NCBI RefSeq assembly: GCF_036492835.1
Contig: NZ_AP025320.1
Span: 162,743-226,742, forward strand
DNA length: 64,000 bases
From: Fulvitalea axinellae
GTDB taxonomy: Bacteria > Bacteroidota > Bacteroidia > Cytophagales > Cyclobacteriaceae
Reading direction: 5' to 3'
The notes below the pieces were generated by a model that saw only the letters and a program-made list of their open reading frames with translations, ran no database searches and was not told the DNA's origin. The position numbers and the translations under genes were made by a program. Below are positions 33,758 to 42,576 of the stretch, piece by piece. How positions within the stretch are numbered: position 1 is the first letter of the stretch; every line of letters begins with the position of its first letter.

Positions 33758-34156
33758 ATGAGAATTTTACTGATAATACTCCTTTTGGAAATCCCGCTCG
33801 TTTTTGGTTCCGCTTCGGAAAGCAGGGCAAACGATAAGGTTTCTTATTCAGCGCACCTTCCGGCAAGTGCTCAGGAAAGAGATAGAATCCAGACTTATCG
33901 TAACGGGGAAATTGAGATACGCGGCAAGAGCGTGGTGTTTATTTACAAAGACAGAATCATCGATGAAGAGGATATTCCAGTACAGCAAAGCGACTATTAT
34001 CCTGTTCGTTTCTATCTTTTGGATATGGGAGAAATTAACGGGATAGATTATGTTTTTCTCGTGGAAGACAGCCATGAGGTAAGGGATTCGTTTCCGGAAG
34101 AGAATGACGCAACCCTAATCAAACTGGTAAAAGAGTACAGGGCGAAAAGTATATAA
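33758..34156 (+). CDS. Small secreted protein of unknown function
   Basis: A 132-residue protein with a signal peptide (about 1-18, MRILLIILLLEIPLVFGSAS). The mature part is rich in charged residues and short strands (GEIEIRGKSVVFIYKDRIIDEED, YYPVRFYLLDMGEINGIDYVFLVEDSHEV). No known domain was recognised. It lies about 40 bases before the cyclase gene on the same strand, so the two may be co-transcribed and the secreted protein could take part in the same signalling pathway; that is an inference. Confidence 0.55.
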   Translation: MRILLIILLLEIPLVFGSASESRANDKVSYSAHLPASAQERDRIQTYRNGEIEIRGKSVVFIYKDRIIDEEDIPVQQSDYYPVRFYLLDMGEINGIDYVFLVEDSHEVRDSFPEENDATLIKLVKEYRAKSI

Positions 34157-34214
34157 TTTTTAAAATGCGGAAAACGCATTTCGGGAAGATTAGGTCGTGT
34201 CCAAAGATAATGTA

Positions 34215-35360
34215 ATGGGAGAGGACAAATGCGAAAGGAATCCAATTCATGAAAAAAGGGGCGAAGTGCCTTATATATATAGGAAGAGGTTCTTCTCATT
34301 ATTGAAAAGTATTGCTGCGGGTATATTTGTCAACTTCCTGTTTGTATCGGTTAAAATCACCTCGTTATATGAAGTAGGATTATTCGAGACCTATAACTTG
34401 GATAGCTGGTGGCTTACGCGATATCTATTTGTATCCGGTGCTTCTATTGGCTTTATTCTTGGAATTTTTATTTGGGCGTCACACTTTTTGGTCCGTAAAA
34501 ACCGGCGTTTAAATAATTTGAGCTATTCGGCCAAAATTCTCATTAATTTGGCGGGCGTTTTGGTTCTTCTGATCCTAATCCGGTTATTAGAGTTTCATTT
34601 TTTCTTTTCGTTTATGCAAGAGTTCGAAGGCCAAGCCTTCTCTTCTGACGAATTGGTCATGATGTTCCGCAGTCATAATTCCCTATGGGCTTATAGCGTC
34701 TATATCATTTATATTCTCGTATTGTCTACCCTTATTGGAATGACCTATCAGCTTAAAGATCTTTTGGGTCCCGAGATGTTTAGGCAAATTACGATGGGAG
34801 AATACAGCACGCCGAAAGAGGAAAAACGGATTTTTATGTTTCTCGATCTGAAAGGATCAACAGCGCATGCCGAACGCTTGGGGCATGTACGCTACAGTAA
34901 TTTGATTAGGGACTGCTTTAATCAAATGACTGATTGTATTGTCGCCCATAAAGCCGAAGTTTATCAGTATGTCGGTGACGAGATAGTATTGACTTGGCCC
35001 TTTGCGAACGGTATTCAGAATTCAAATTGCATAGAAATATTTTCTTCCATTAAAAAGGTCTTTGCCACTAATAAAGAATATTACCAAAACCGTTACGGTT
35101 GTGTACCTGAATTTAAGGGAGGGGTAAGCGGAGGCTTGGTAACAGGGGTTGAAGTTGGTTTGGTAAAAAGGGAACTTGCGTTCCATGGGGATGTGTTGAA
35201 TATCGGATCGCGGCTTGAGGCTCTTTGCAAAGAGCTGGATAAGGAACTGTTGGTTTCTACTGACCTTGTGTGTTTTCTCGGAAAGGACGGTTTTTGTTCT
35301 ATGGGAACATTTGAATTAAAAGGTAAGTCAGTTAGACAAGAAGTCTTCGCTCTGGCATAG
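34215..35360 (+). CDS. Membrane-bound class III adenylate/guanylate cyclase
   Basis: A 381-residue protein (a GTG at 34197 is an alternative start adding six residues). Four hydrophobic segments (about 30-50, 70-92, 106-126 and 157-178) precede a cytoplasmic class III nucleotidyl cyclase domain (about 195-380). The two metal-binding aspartates are D211 in FLDLKGSTAHAERLG and D255 in YVGDEIVLTW, as required for catalysis. GVSGGLVTGVEVG and LNIGSRLEALCKE are other cyclase-domain features. cAMP versus cGMP output cannot be told reliably from these residues alone. Such four-TM cyclases occur in Bacteroidota. It follows the small secreted protein gene on the same strand. Confidence 0.88.
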   Translation: MGEDKCERNPIHEKRGEVPYIYRKRFFSLLKSIAAGIFVNFLFVSVKITSLYEVGLFETYNLDSWWLTRYLFVSGASIGFILGIFIWASHFLVRKNRRLNNLSYSAKILINLAGVLVLLILIRLLEFHFFFSFMQEFEGQAFSSDELVMMFRSHNSLWAYSVYIIYILVLSTLIGMTYQLKDLLGPEMFRQITMGEYSTPKEEKRIFMFLDLKGSTAHAERLGHVRYSNLIRDCFNQMTDCIVAHKAEVYQYVGDEIVLTWPFANGIQNSNCIEIFSSIKKVFATNKEYYQNRYGCVPEFKGGVSGGLVTGVEVGLVKRELAFHGDVLNIGSRLEALCKELDKELLVSTDLVCFLGKDGFCSMGTFELKGKSVRQEVFALA

Positions 35361-35679
35361 ATTCGTATCTTCCATAAGGTGTTGTTGTTGTTGATATTTC
35401 AATAAATAATTGTTTTTAATTTATTGATTGTAATATCCTTTATTTTTAATTATAAGTATTAGTGTTTCATTTTTGTCTTAATTAATTATTTAATTGATAT
35501 TACATATTGCAAAGACAATCTCATTGTAGAATGTTTTTAATACTTACTTGCTTATATTCTTTAATTTCACAGCGCTTTGGTGCAAGTATGCGTCTAGAGA
35601 AAGTGTTTTCTTGATCTTTTTGCGAATGACCGGATTTTCGGTGATTGTATTAAGTCTGTTAAATATTTGGAAAACAGAT
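35361..35679. other. A/T-rich intergenic region upstream of TonB receptor
   Basis: Very A/T-rich sequence with an inverted repeat TCAATAAAT / ATTTATTGA (35399-35427). It should contain the promoter of the TonB receptor operon. An in-frame ATG at 35548 is not the preferred receptor start. Confidence 0.4.
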
Positions 35680-38427
35680 ATGAAGAAGATTTTTCCGATT
35701 TTATTATTCCTGTTAATTCCGATGTTCTCTTTTTCACAAAAAGGGGCATTATTGGATGTGTCTTTTAAGGATGCTCCGATCGAGGATTTTTTCAAGGAAT
35801 TGGAATCTAAAACCCGTTACAAATTTTTCTATTTGCCGGAATGGGTTCAGGGTAAAAAAGTTACCTACAGCAAAAGGAACGTTAGCGTAAAAACTGTGTT
35901 ATCGGACGTGTTAATGCCGATGAGACTTTCTTTTCGTTTTTATAAGGATTATGCCGTGATCGTTGCGCCAGGTCAGGTTATAGGTTATATCCCGAAGCTG
36001 GAAGACTTTGTGGTTGAGGTGGATACTCTGAGCCAGAAAGGCATTGCGCTTGACAAAAGGGCACAAAGAAGAAAGCGCCGAGACTTAGTGACCATAGGAA
36101 AAGTTCCGAAGGATGGGCCAATCAAAAGAAAGGTTAAAGTTTCAGGTTCCGTTTTCGACGATGGAACCCGGGAGTCTTTACCGGGAGCGACAATACAAGT
36201 GCAAGGACTAAAAGTAGCCACGGTTACTGATATAAACGGAACGTTTTCGTTTGATCTTATGCCAGGCAGGTACAGGTTTATCCTGAATATGATGGGATAT
36301 AGCGAGTCGGAACTAACCGTTATCGTTAACAACCAAGGAGAAGCCTCTTTTCCGATGAGACAGGAGACGATGAGCTTGGATGAAGTTGTGGTAACCGGAG
36401 ACCGACCCGAGGAAAATTTAAAGAGCGCAAAAGTTGGTGTAGCGAAAATAAGTTCGAAGACGATTAAAGAATTACCCGTTTTTATGGGTGAGGCTGATAT
36501 CGTTAATGTTGTAATGTCCTTGCCAGGCGTCACCTCGGTAGGTGAGGGTGCGTCGGGAATTAATGTTAGGGGCGGAGAGTCAGACCAAAACCTGATGATG
36601 CAGGATAATGCGTTTATACTGAACCCGTCGCATGTTTTTGGCTTTTTCTCGGTATTTAACCCGGATTTGATTTCGGACGTAACTTTATTCAAAGGAATGA
36701 TTCCGGCACGATATGGCGGCCGTGCCTCATCGGTATTAGATGTAAAGCTATCTGATGGCGAAAAGGCGAAAATGGAAGGAGTAGGCGGGTTGGGATTGAC
36801 TACCGCCAGATTAGCTTTGAAAGGTCCTTTGGTTAAAGATAAACTGTATGTGGTAACGGGTGTAAGGGCTTCGTATTCAGATTATTTGTTGCGATGGTCA
36901 AAAGAGCCTTCGGTGAATGACAGTAAAGCTGGGTTTTATGATTTTAACTTAAAGCTGAATTACGTTATTTCCGATAAAAGTCGTTTGCAATTCGCAGGAT
37001 ATAGAAGTATGGATTATTTTAATCTGGGCGGTACTGCGGATTATGAATGGACAACAGACAGCTGGGGACTAACTTGGAAAAAGATTTTCAATCCTGACCA
37101 TTCTCTGAATTTGTCATACAGTTATAACCGTTATCGTAGTGGAATTATAGATTATGAGGATATTAAAAGCTATAACTACGAAACGGGGATTGATTTCATG
37201 AAATTCAAATCAGCGTTTTTTCTCAATAAAGGAAAACACGAAATAGATTATGGAATAGAGGGAGTCTTATACGATTTTCAGCCATCGACAATTGAATCTG
37301 CCGGAGAGACAGATTTAGTGGCTGCCCGTGAAACATTTAGGCGAAGGTCTGCCGAATTCGGAGCTTATGTCCATGATGAGTTTTCATTGACAGACCAATT
37401 AAGCATCTCTGCGGGCGTACGTTATACCTCATATATGTTTCTTGGTGGACCTCCTGAGATGAGAAATTATGTTGCGGGAGAAACAAAATCCGACGCAAGC
37501 GTAGAGAGCGTCGAACCTATCGATGATTTTAAAATAGATAAAGAATATAACTTTTTAGAACCGAGAATAGCTTTGAACTATCAATTAGGAGCTTATTCTT
37601 CTGTAAAGGTAGGTTATAACAGAATTACGCAGAATATACACCAAGTCTCGAATACCGCAACGCCAACGCCGGTGGCCATTTGGACTCCAAGTGACAGGTA
37701 TATCGCCCCGCAAAAAGCGGATAGTTATACGATGGGGTATTTTAGAAATTTTGCTGAGAATATGTGGGAAACATCGGCGGAAGTTTTCTACAAGCAAATA
37801 GATGACTATCTGGATTATAAGGATTTCGCCGAATTGACGATGAATGATAATTTGGAAACGGAGCTTATCGCTGGTGAGGCCAAAGCCTACGGAATAGAGT
37901 TAATGGTAAAAAAGAATAGGGGCAGGTTGACTGGGCAGGCGAGTTATACGTTCTCGAGGACATTTAAGAAAGCCGATGGAGATTATGCCGAGGAAGTGAT
38001 AAACGATGGGGACTGGTACCCTGCCAATTTCGATAAACCTCACGACTTCAAGTTAATGGTCAATTATAAGAATACTCACCGGTCAAATTTGTCAGTAAGT
38101 TTCACGTACAGTACAGGGCGTCCGGTAAGTTACCCAGTTGGTCGTTATGAAACGTTTAACAAGCAACAGGTTCCGTTGTATGAGAGTAGGAATAAATTCC
38201 GTATCCCTGATTATCATAGATTGGATTTCTCATATACTATTAAGACCAATCATAGGCTTAATAAGAGGTGGGAAGGAAGCTGGACATTTGCGGTTTATAA
38301 TGTTTACGGTAGAAAGAATGCGTTTTCAATCTATTTCAAAGATGAGAATGACGCACCACCTCAGGCGTATAAGCTTAGTGTGTTAGGAACGATATTCCCT
38401 TCCATTACCTATAACTTCAGATTTTAA
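35680..38427 (+). CDS. TonB-dependent receptor with STN and carboxypeptidase-like domains
   Basis: A 915-residue outer-membrane receptor from the ATG at 35680 (signal peptide MKKIFPILLFLLIPMFSFSQ; the longer frame from 35548 was rejected). Order: an STN-like domain (about 22-100, LDVSFKDAPIEDFFKELES), a carboxypeptidase-D-like beta-sandwich (about 145-230, VSGSVFDDGTRESLPGATIQVQ), a plug (about 235-370, DEVVVTGDR and GVTSVGEGASGINVRGGESDQNLMMQDN) and a 22-strand barrel ending at YNFRF. The N-terminal layout is the one used with a partner lipoprotein. The DUF4249 gene starts 19 bases after the stop. It probably imports a peptide, siderophore or other compound in a TonB-driven way; specificity is unknown. 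Confidence 0.92.
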   Translation: MKKIFPILLFLLIPMFSFSQKGALLDVSFKDAPIEDFFKELESKTRYKFFYLPEWVQGKKVTYSKRNVSVKTVLSDVLMPMRLSFRFYKDYAVIVAPGQVIGYIPKLEDFVVEVDTLSQKGIALDKRAQRRKRRDLVTIGKVPKDGPIKRKVKVSGSVFDDGTRESLPGATIQVQGLKVATVTDINGTFSFDLMPGRYRFILNMMGYSESELTVIVNNQGEASFPMRQETMSLDEVVVTGDRPEENLKSAKVGVAKISSKTIKELPVFMGEADIVNVVMSLPGVTSVGEGASGINVRGGESDQNLMMQDNAFILNPSHVFGFFSVFNPDLISDVTLFKGMIPARYGGRASSVLDVKLSDGEKAKMEGVGGLGLTTARLALKGPLVKDKLYVVTGVRASYSDYLLRWSKEPSVNDSKAGFYDFNLKLNYVISDKSRLQFAGYRSMDYFNLGGTADYEWTTDSWGLTWKKIFNPDHSLNLSYSYNRYRSGIIDYEDIKSYNYETGIDFMKFKSAFFLNKGKHEIDYGIEGVLYDFQPSTIESAGETDLVAARETFRRRSAEFGAYVHDEFSLTDQLSISAGVRYTSYMFLGGPPEMRNYVAGETKSDASVESVEPIDDFKIDKEYNFLEPRIALNYQLGAYSSVKVGYNRITQNIHQVSNTATPTPVAIWTPSDRYIAPQKADSYTMGYFRNFAENMWETSAEVFYKQIDDYLDYKDFAELTMNDNLETELIAGEAKAYGIELMVKKNRGRLTGQASYTFSRTFKKADGDYAEEVINDGDWYPANFDKPHDFKLMVNYKNTHRSNLSVSFTYSTGRPVSYPVGRYETFNKQQVPLYESRNKFRIPDYHRLDFSYTIKTNHRLNKRWEGSWTFAVYNVYGRKNAFSIYFKDENDAPPQAYKLSVLGTIFPSITYNFRF

Positions 38428-38446
38428 GGGATCTATTTTTTGAAAA

Positions 38447-39592
38447 ATGCGCTTGATTATGTCTAAAAATATCGGGTTTAGAATAAGTATCCACATTGCG
38501 TTTTTGATGTCAATGATATCTTCTTGCGTTGAGAAATTTGATGTGGATCTAGGAGAGTCGGAACCCCGTCTAGTAGTTAACGGGATTATATCGGATCAGC
38601 CTGGGGAGACGTATGTTTCCTTGTTAAACACACAACCGTATGTAACGGGAGACTACTATGTGCCACCTATTCCTGTAGAGGGTGCCACTGTTCGGGTATT
38701 AGATACTGGAGGGGATGTTGAATTTGAGCTGTTTGATGTAAGTGGCAGAGGTAAATATGTGGGAATTACAGATGAAATAAAGGGTAATTCAGGGGTTGGG
38801 TATGTGTTAGAGGTTATTCTGAAAAATGGGGAGACTTATAGATCAGACTTAGTTACTATTCCAGAAAAAGTACCAACATTAGATAATGTCGATGCTGAAC
38901 TTAAGGAATATAAGGAATATAATGAGCGAATAAGCGATTTTTCTATAGTATACAAGGTCGACTTATTGGTCGATTTCAGTTCGAAAGAAAGGGTGTATTT
39001 GCAGTGGGATGTTGAAGGAACAACAGAAATATACTCATTAGAGAACCCAGATGCACCATATCCAGAAAGTACGCCTATTTGCTATATCAGAAGGGATCCA
39101 TCGGGAGAAAAACAATTTCTTGCAAAGAGCTCGGCAGCTTCCGAAAAATCAGTTCGTATTCCTGCAATTAAAAATATTAGATATAGTTCCGATTTTAGGT
39201 GGGGGTATGGCTTTAAAGTTAAACAATATTCAATAGAGGCAGGTGCCTATGAATATTTGCGAAAAACGAAGTTATTAATGGAATCTTCAGGTTCCCTTTT
39301 TGATCCTTTTCCTTCTAGTATTACAGGTAATATTTATTCTATCGTAGGAGAAGAAAAAAGGCGAACGCTTGGGTATTTTATAGCACGGAAAGGTGGAGCT
39401 GTTAATTATCTTGTCACAAATGCAAATAAATTAGGTAAGAGAATAACAACGAGTTGTGAGGACTTAATAATAGCAAGGGAGATTCAAAAAACAGAAGGAG
39501 GCGGAGGCCCTCCTATCGAAATACCCCCATCTTGTTTTGATTGTCTTAGATTTGATGGAGCTACGACTAAAAGACCTGATTACTGGTACTGA
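38447..39592 (+). CDS. DUF4249 lipoprotein (copy 1)
   Basis: A 381-residue lipoprotein whose signal ends in SMISSC (Cys27). The mature protein starts VEKFDVDLGESEPRLVVNGIISDQPGETYVSL, the hallmark of DUF4249, a family that accompanies TonB-dependent receptors in Bacteroidota and is probably a surface or periplasmic partner. The N-terminal half is beta-sandwich-like (VLDTGGDVEFELFD, YVLEVILKNGETYRSD); the C-terminal part has a conserved YLRKTKLLMESSGSLFDPFP block and ends CFDCLRFDGATTKRPDYWY. It starts 19 bases after the receptor gene, so translational coupling is likely. It is clearly paralogous to 41428-42522. Confidence 0.88.
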   Translation: MRLIMSKNIGFRISIHIAFLMSMISSCVEKFDVDLGESEPRLVVNGIISDQPGETYVSLLNTQPYVTGDYYVPPIPVEGATVRVLDTGGDVEFELFDVSGRGKYVGITDEIKGNSGVGYVLEVILKNGETYRSDLVTIPEKVPTLDNVDAELKEYKEYNERISDFSIVYKVDLLVDFSSKERVYLQWDVEGTTEIYSLENPDAPYPESTPICYIRRDPSGEKQFLAKSSAASEKSVRIPAIKNIRYSSDFRWGYGFKVKQYSIEAGAYEYLRKTKLLMESSGSLFDPFPSSITGNIYSIVGEEKRRTLGYFIARKGGAVNYLVTNANKLGKRITTSCEDLIIAREIQKTEGGGGPPIEIPPSCFDCLRFDGATTKRPDYWY

Positions 39593-39624
39593 CCTTCAAT
39601 TATTTAAAGAGATAAATAAATGAT

Positions 39625-41319
39625 ATGCTAGCTTATATAAGGATATTTGTGTTTTTTTTAGTGTACATTTTGACACTAGGCAATGTCTTAGCCTTTGAAA
39701 GGGTCGAAGTTCTGCTTGATCGGTCTATCATAACGTCTGGAGAATCTCTTCATGGTGATGCATATGTATTAGGTAGTAACCATCAACTTCAATATGGATT
39801 TAATAGTGTCTATGTTGATTTGGTTAATAGGGACGGACAATCAGTATATGGGGGCGTTTTTCCATCAAAAAACGGGTTTTGCCCGTTTTCTATAAAGGTA
39901 AGCCATAAATGGTCTGAAGGAGAATATAACGTAAGAGCTTATACTTTGGGATCAATAAAGCGATTCCCTGATAACTATAGCCAATATGGAATAATAATCA
40001 GAAACGGCTTAAAGACTCCTGACACTCGACCAAAGTTCTTAATGCAATCGTCTGAAATAGATGCTCTGGGTGGTGAAGCGCAAGTTAGATTTGATAAACA
40101 AGTCTATGCAAGGCGAGATCAAGTGGAAGTTGCAATATCACTTAAAAGTTCAGCGGGTAAACCTCTCGATGGAAAATTTACCGTTTCAGTGGTAGAAAGT
40201 GGAATCTTACCAGAGTTCAATAAAGAAAGTCGTGTTCTTAATAATGAACATAAGACTGTGGGTGTTGAGAATAAAAAAGAGAAGAACGGAAATACAATAA
40301 ACGTATCAGGGCTTGCAACTGACCCTAATGGTAAGCCTCTACGACTTTTCTTTATCACCTTTTTTGATCCGATGGGAAAGTTGAAAAATGTCTATGTAAG
40401 AACTAATGAGAATGGGCAGTTTAGCTTAGATTTGCCACCTTTTTACGGGGAGAGGGTATTCTATGCTCATGCGTGGCAAGCCAATACTTTAGTCGAACCA
40501 ATTATACATTTTAATAAGCCGAATCTGGCTCCCCAACCGTTTAAAACCCCTAACATCAGCAGAAAAACTGTTGAGGCCTATGCGTATGATAGCTTTAGAA
40601 GGAATAAGTTTGAAAGAGTCTTTGGGGTAAACGAGGTAGATACCACACATTTTTCCGAGACAAGAATTCTCGAAGTTCCGGACCGGTATTATCGAATGAG
40701 TGATTATGTGAAGCTTTACAATGTACGAGATGTATTCCGAGAAATTATAGCCCCTACAATCGTTAGGAAAAAGAAGAAAAAGCCAATAATCAAAATGTTG
40801 TTGTTGAAGGGTGAAGGCAAGTATATAGTCGAACCAATTTTTATGATTAATGGCGTTCTGACTCTTCGCTCAGAGGATGTATTATCTGTTCCCTTGAAGG
40901 ATTTGAGATCAGTAAGGATCTATAATCAGGCGGAGACCATTAATAAGATAAACGTCTTTTTTGCCCAACGAGGATTTGTTGTATTAGAGACAAAAGAAAA
41001 CTATAGACAGCAGGCAGGACATAATAAAATAGTCATTAAAGGATTCTCAGAGACGGCGAAGGAAGAGTTTCCAAACTATTCAGAAGGAAGTAACGACAAT
41101 GGAAATACCGTTCCGGATTTTAGGCCTGTGTTATATCGTGAATCTGGACTTACATTGAAGAATGGTTCCGCAAAAATTCGTTTTTCTACTTCGGATGATC
41201 TAGGTTATTATACAGTCAAAGTTAGTGGTTTTAACAGTGTTGACGGAAAGTTTTTTGAAGTTAGGAAGAGTTTTAGAATAGAGGATTCGGTCACGGCCGA
41301 AGCAAAAGGTACGCTTTGA
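39625..41319 (+). CDS. Secreted MG2-like multidomain protein
   Basis: A 564-residue protein with a signal peptide (about 1-24, MLAYIRIFVFFLVYILTLGNVLA). The first part (about 25-115) resembles an MG2 macroglobulin-type Ig domain (VLLDRSIITSGESLHGDAYV, VYVDLVNRDGQSVYGG, YNVRAYTLG). A second beta-sandwich (about 135-210) and a carboxypeptidase-like module (about 225-300, ATDPNGKPLRLFFITFFDPMGK) follow. The region at 340-560 is not recognised. Such proteins lie in TonB-receptor/DUF4249 operons and may help dock substrate. It starts 32 bases after the first DUF4249 gene and precedes the second, so the four genes look like one operon. Confidence 0.7.
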   Translation: MLAYIRIFVFFLVYILTLGNVLAFERVEVLLDRSIITSGESLHGDAYVLGSNHQLQYGFNSVYVDLVNRDGQSVYGGVFPSKNGFCPFSIKVSHKWSEGEYNVRAYTLGSIKRFPDNYSQYGIIIRNGLKTPDTRPKFLMQSSEIDALGGEAQVRFDKQVYARRDQVEVAISLKSSAGKPLDGKFTVSVVESGILPEFNKESRVLNNEHKTVGVENKKEKNGNTINVSGLATDPNGKPLRLFFITFFDPMGKLKNVYVRTNENGQFSLDLPPFYGERVFYAHAWQANTLVEPIIHFNKPNLAPQPFKTPNISRKTVEAYAYDSFRRNKFERVFGVNEVDTTHFSETRILEVPDRYYRMSDYVKLYNVRDVFREIIAPTIVRKKKKKPIIKMLLLKGEGKYIVEPIFMINGVLTLRSEDVLSVPLKDLRSVRIYNQAETINKINVFFAQRGFVVLETKENYRQQAGHNKIVIKGFSETAKEEFPNYSEGSNDNGNTVPDFRPVLYRESGLTLKNGSAKIRFSTSDDLGYYTVKVSGFNSVDGKFFEVRKSFRIEDSVTAEAKGTL

Positions 41320-41427
41320 AAAAATAGAGGGTAGAAACGGCTGAAAGGTTAACCATTATAAGCTAATTAATCATTAAGAACGCTAGTCTACTTTTAGGGG
41401 GCTTCTTCTTTTAAAATATGCTGAATT

Positions 41428-42522
41428 ATGGTTAAGAGTATTTGGTTCCGGATAGGCTTGCCTCTTGTTCTATCCTTAGCGTCTTCTTGTATTGAGAAAT
41501 TTGATACAAATTTTGATGAAAGAACTCCACGTGTAGTTATAAATGGAATTATCTCTGATCAGCCAGGAGAAACCTTTGTATCCCTATTTTATACACGTGA
41601 TTATGTGACTGGGTATGCAGAACCTTTTATTTCTATAGATGGAGCAGTGGTTAAAGTACTTGACTCAGGCGGGGACACTGAGTTTGAACTTTTTTATGAA
41701 AAGGACAAATATGTGCCAATTCACGATGGTGATAAAGGTATTGCGGGAGGGAGTTATATTCTTGAAGTTATCTTAGAAAACGGAGACGTATATCAATCAG
41801 AAATTGTTACTATCCCAGAATATCTCCCGAACATAGATAAATTGGAACCTGAGTTGACAAAGCATTTAGAATATAATGAGAGGAATGACAATTTTATAAT
41901 TGTTAATAAAGTTAATTTAAATGTCGACTTTACATCAGGCAAGAGGGGTTATTTACAATGGGAGGTGGAAGGTGTTGTTGAAATTTTATCTCTAAATGAT
42001 CCCAGAGGATTTACGACTGGCCCAACGTGTTATTTGAAACAAGGCATAACGGGAAAGAAACATTTTTTTGCAAAGAATCCTTCGGAACCAATGGTATCAA
42101 AAAAGGTTAGCGCTGTAACCGACATTCCATTTAATTCAGATTTTAGGTGGGGATATGGATTCACTCTGAAACAGTACGCAATAGAACCTGAAGCATATGA
42201 ATACCTTCGAAAAACAAAACTTTTGATGGAATCATCCGGTTCCTTATTTGATCCATTTCCGGCACCAATAGAAGGAAATGTCAGAAAATTAGATGATCCT
42301 GACAAATGGGTTTTGGGTTACATCATAGCCAGAAAGGGCGGAAAAGTTGCGCATTTGGTCACAAATGCAAGCAGGCTGGGAAAATCAATGAAAACTGGAT
42401 GTGAACAGGCTGTTGAGGACATACTTAGTGGGAACGCACCTGATCGTAATATTCCTTCGTATTGTTTTAACTGTTTAGAGATAGAAGGAACCACAACAGA
42501 AAAACCAGATTATTGGTATTAA
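41428..42522 (+). CDS. DUF4249 lipoprotein (copy 2)
   Basis: A 364-residue paralog of the protein at 38447-39592, with lipobox LASSC (Cys21). It shares IEKFDTNFDERTPRVVINGIISDQPGETFVSL, WGYGF-LKQYAIEPEAYEYLRKTKLLMESSGSLFDPFP and a C-terminal CFNCLEIEGTTTEKPDYWY with copy 1. The gap of about 108 bases to the MG2-like gene is longer than the others in the operon, but no terminator was seen. No second TonB receptor gene follows it, so it may serve the same receptor as copy 1 or be the remnant of a duplicated receptor/DUF4249 pair. Confidence 0.88.
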   Translation: MVKSIWFRIGLPLVLSLASSCIEKFDTNFDERTPRVVINGIISDQPGETFVSLFYTRDYVTGYAEPFISIDGAVVKVLDSGGDTEFELFYEKDKYVPIHDGDKGIAGGSYILEVILENGDVYQSEIVTIPEYLPNIDKLEPELTKHLEYNERNDNFIIVNKVNLNVDFTSGKRGYLQWEVEGVVEILSLNDPRGFTTGPTCYLKQGITGKKHFFAKNPSEPMVSKKVSAVTDIPFNSDFRWGYGFTLKQYAIEPEAYEYLRKTKLLMESSGSLFDPFPAPIEGNVRKLDDPDKWVLGYIIARKGGKVAHLVTNASRLGKSMKTGCEQAVEDILSGNAPDRNIPSYCFNCLEIEGTTTEKPDYWY

Positions 42523-42576
42523 TTTCATTATTCTTGAATATACTGATAAAGAATCGATATCTAAATCGGTTATTTC

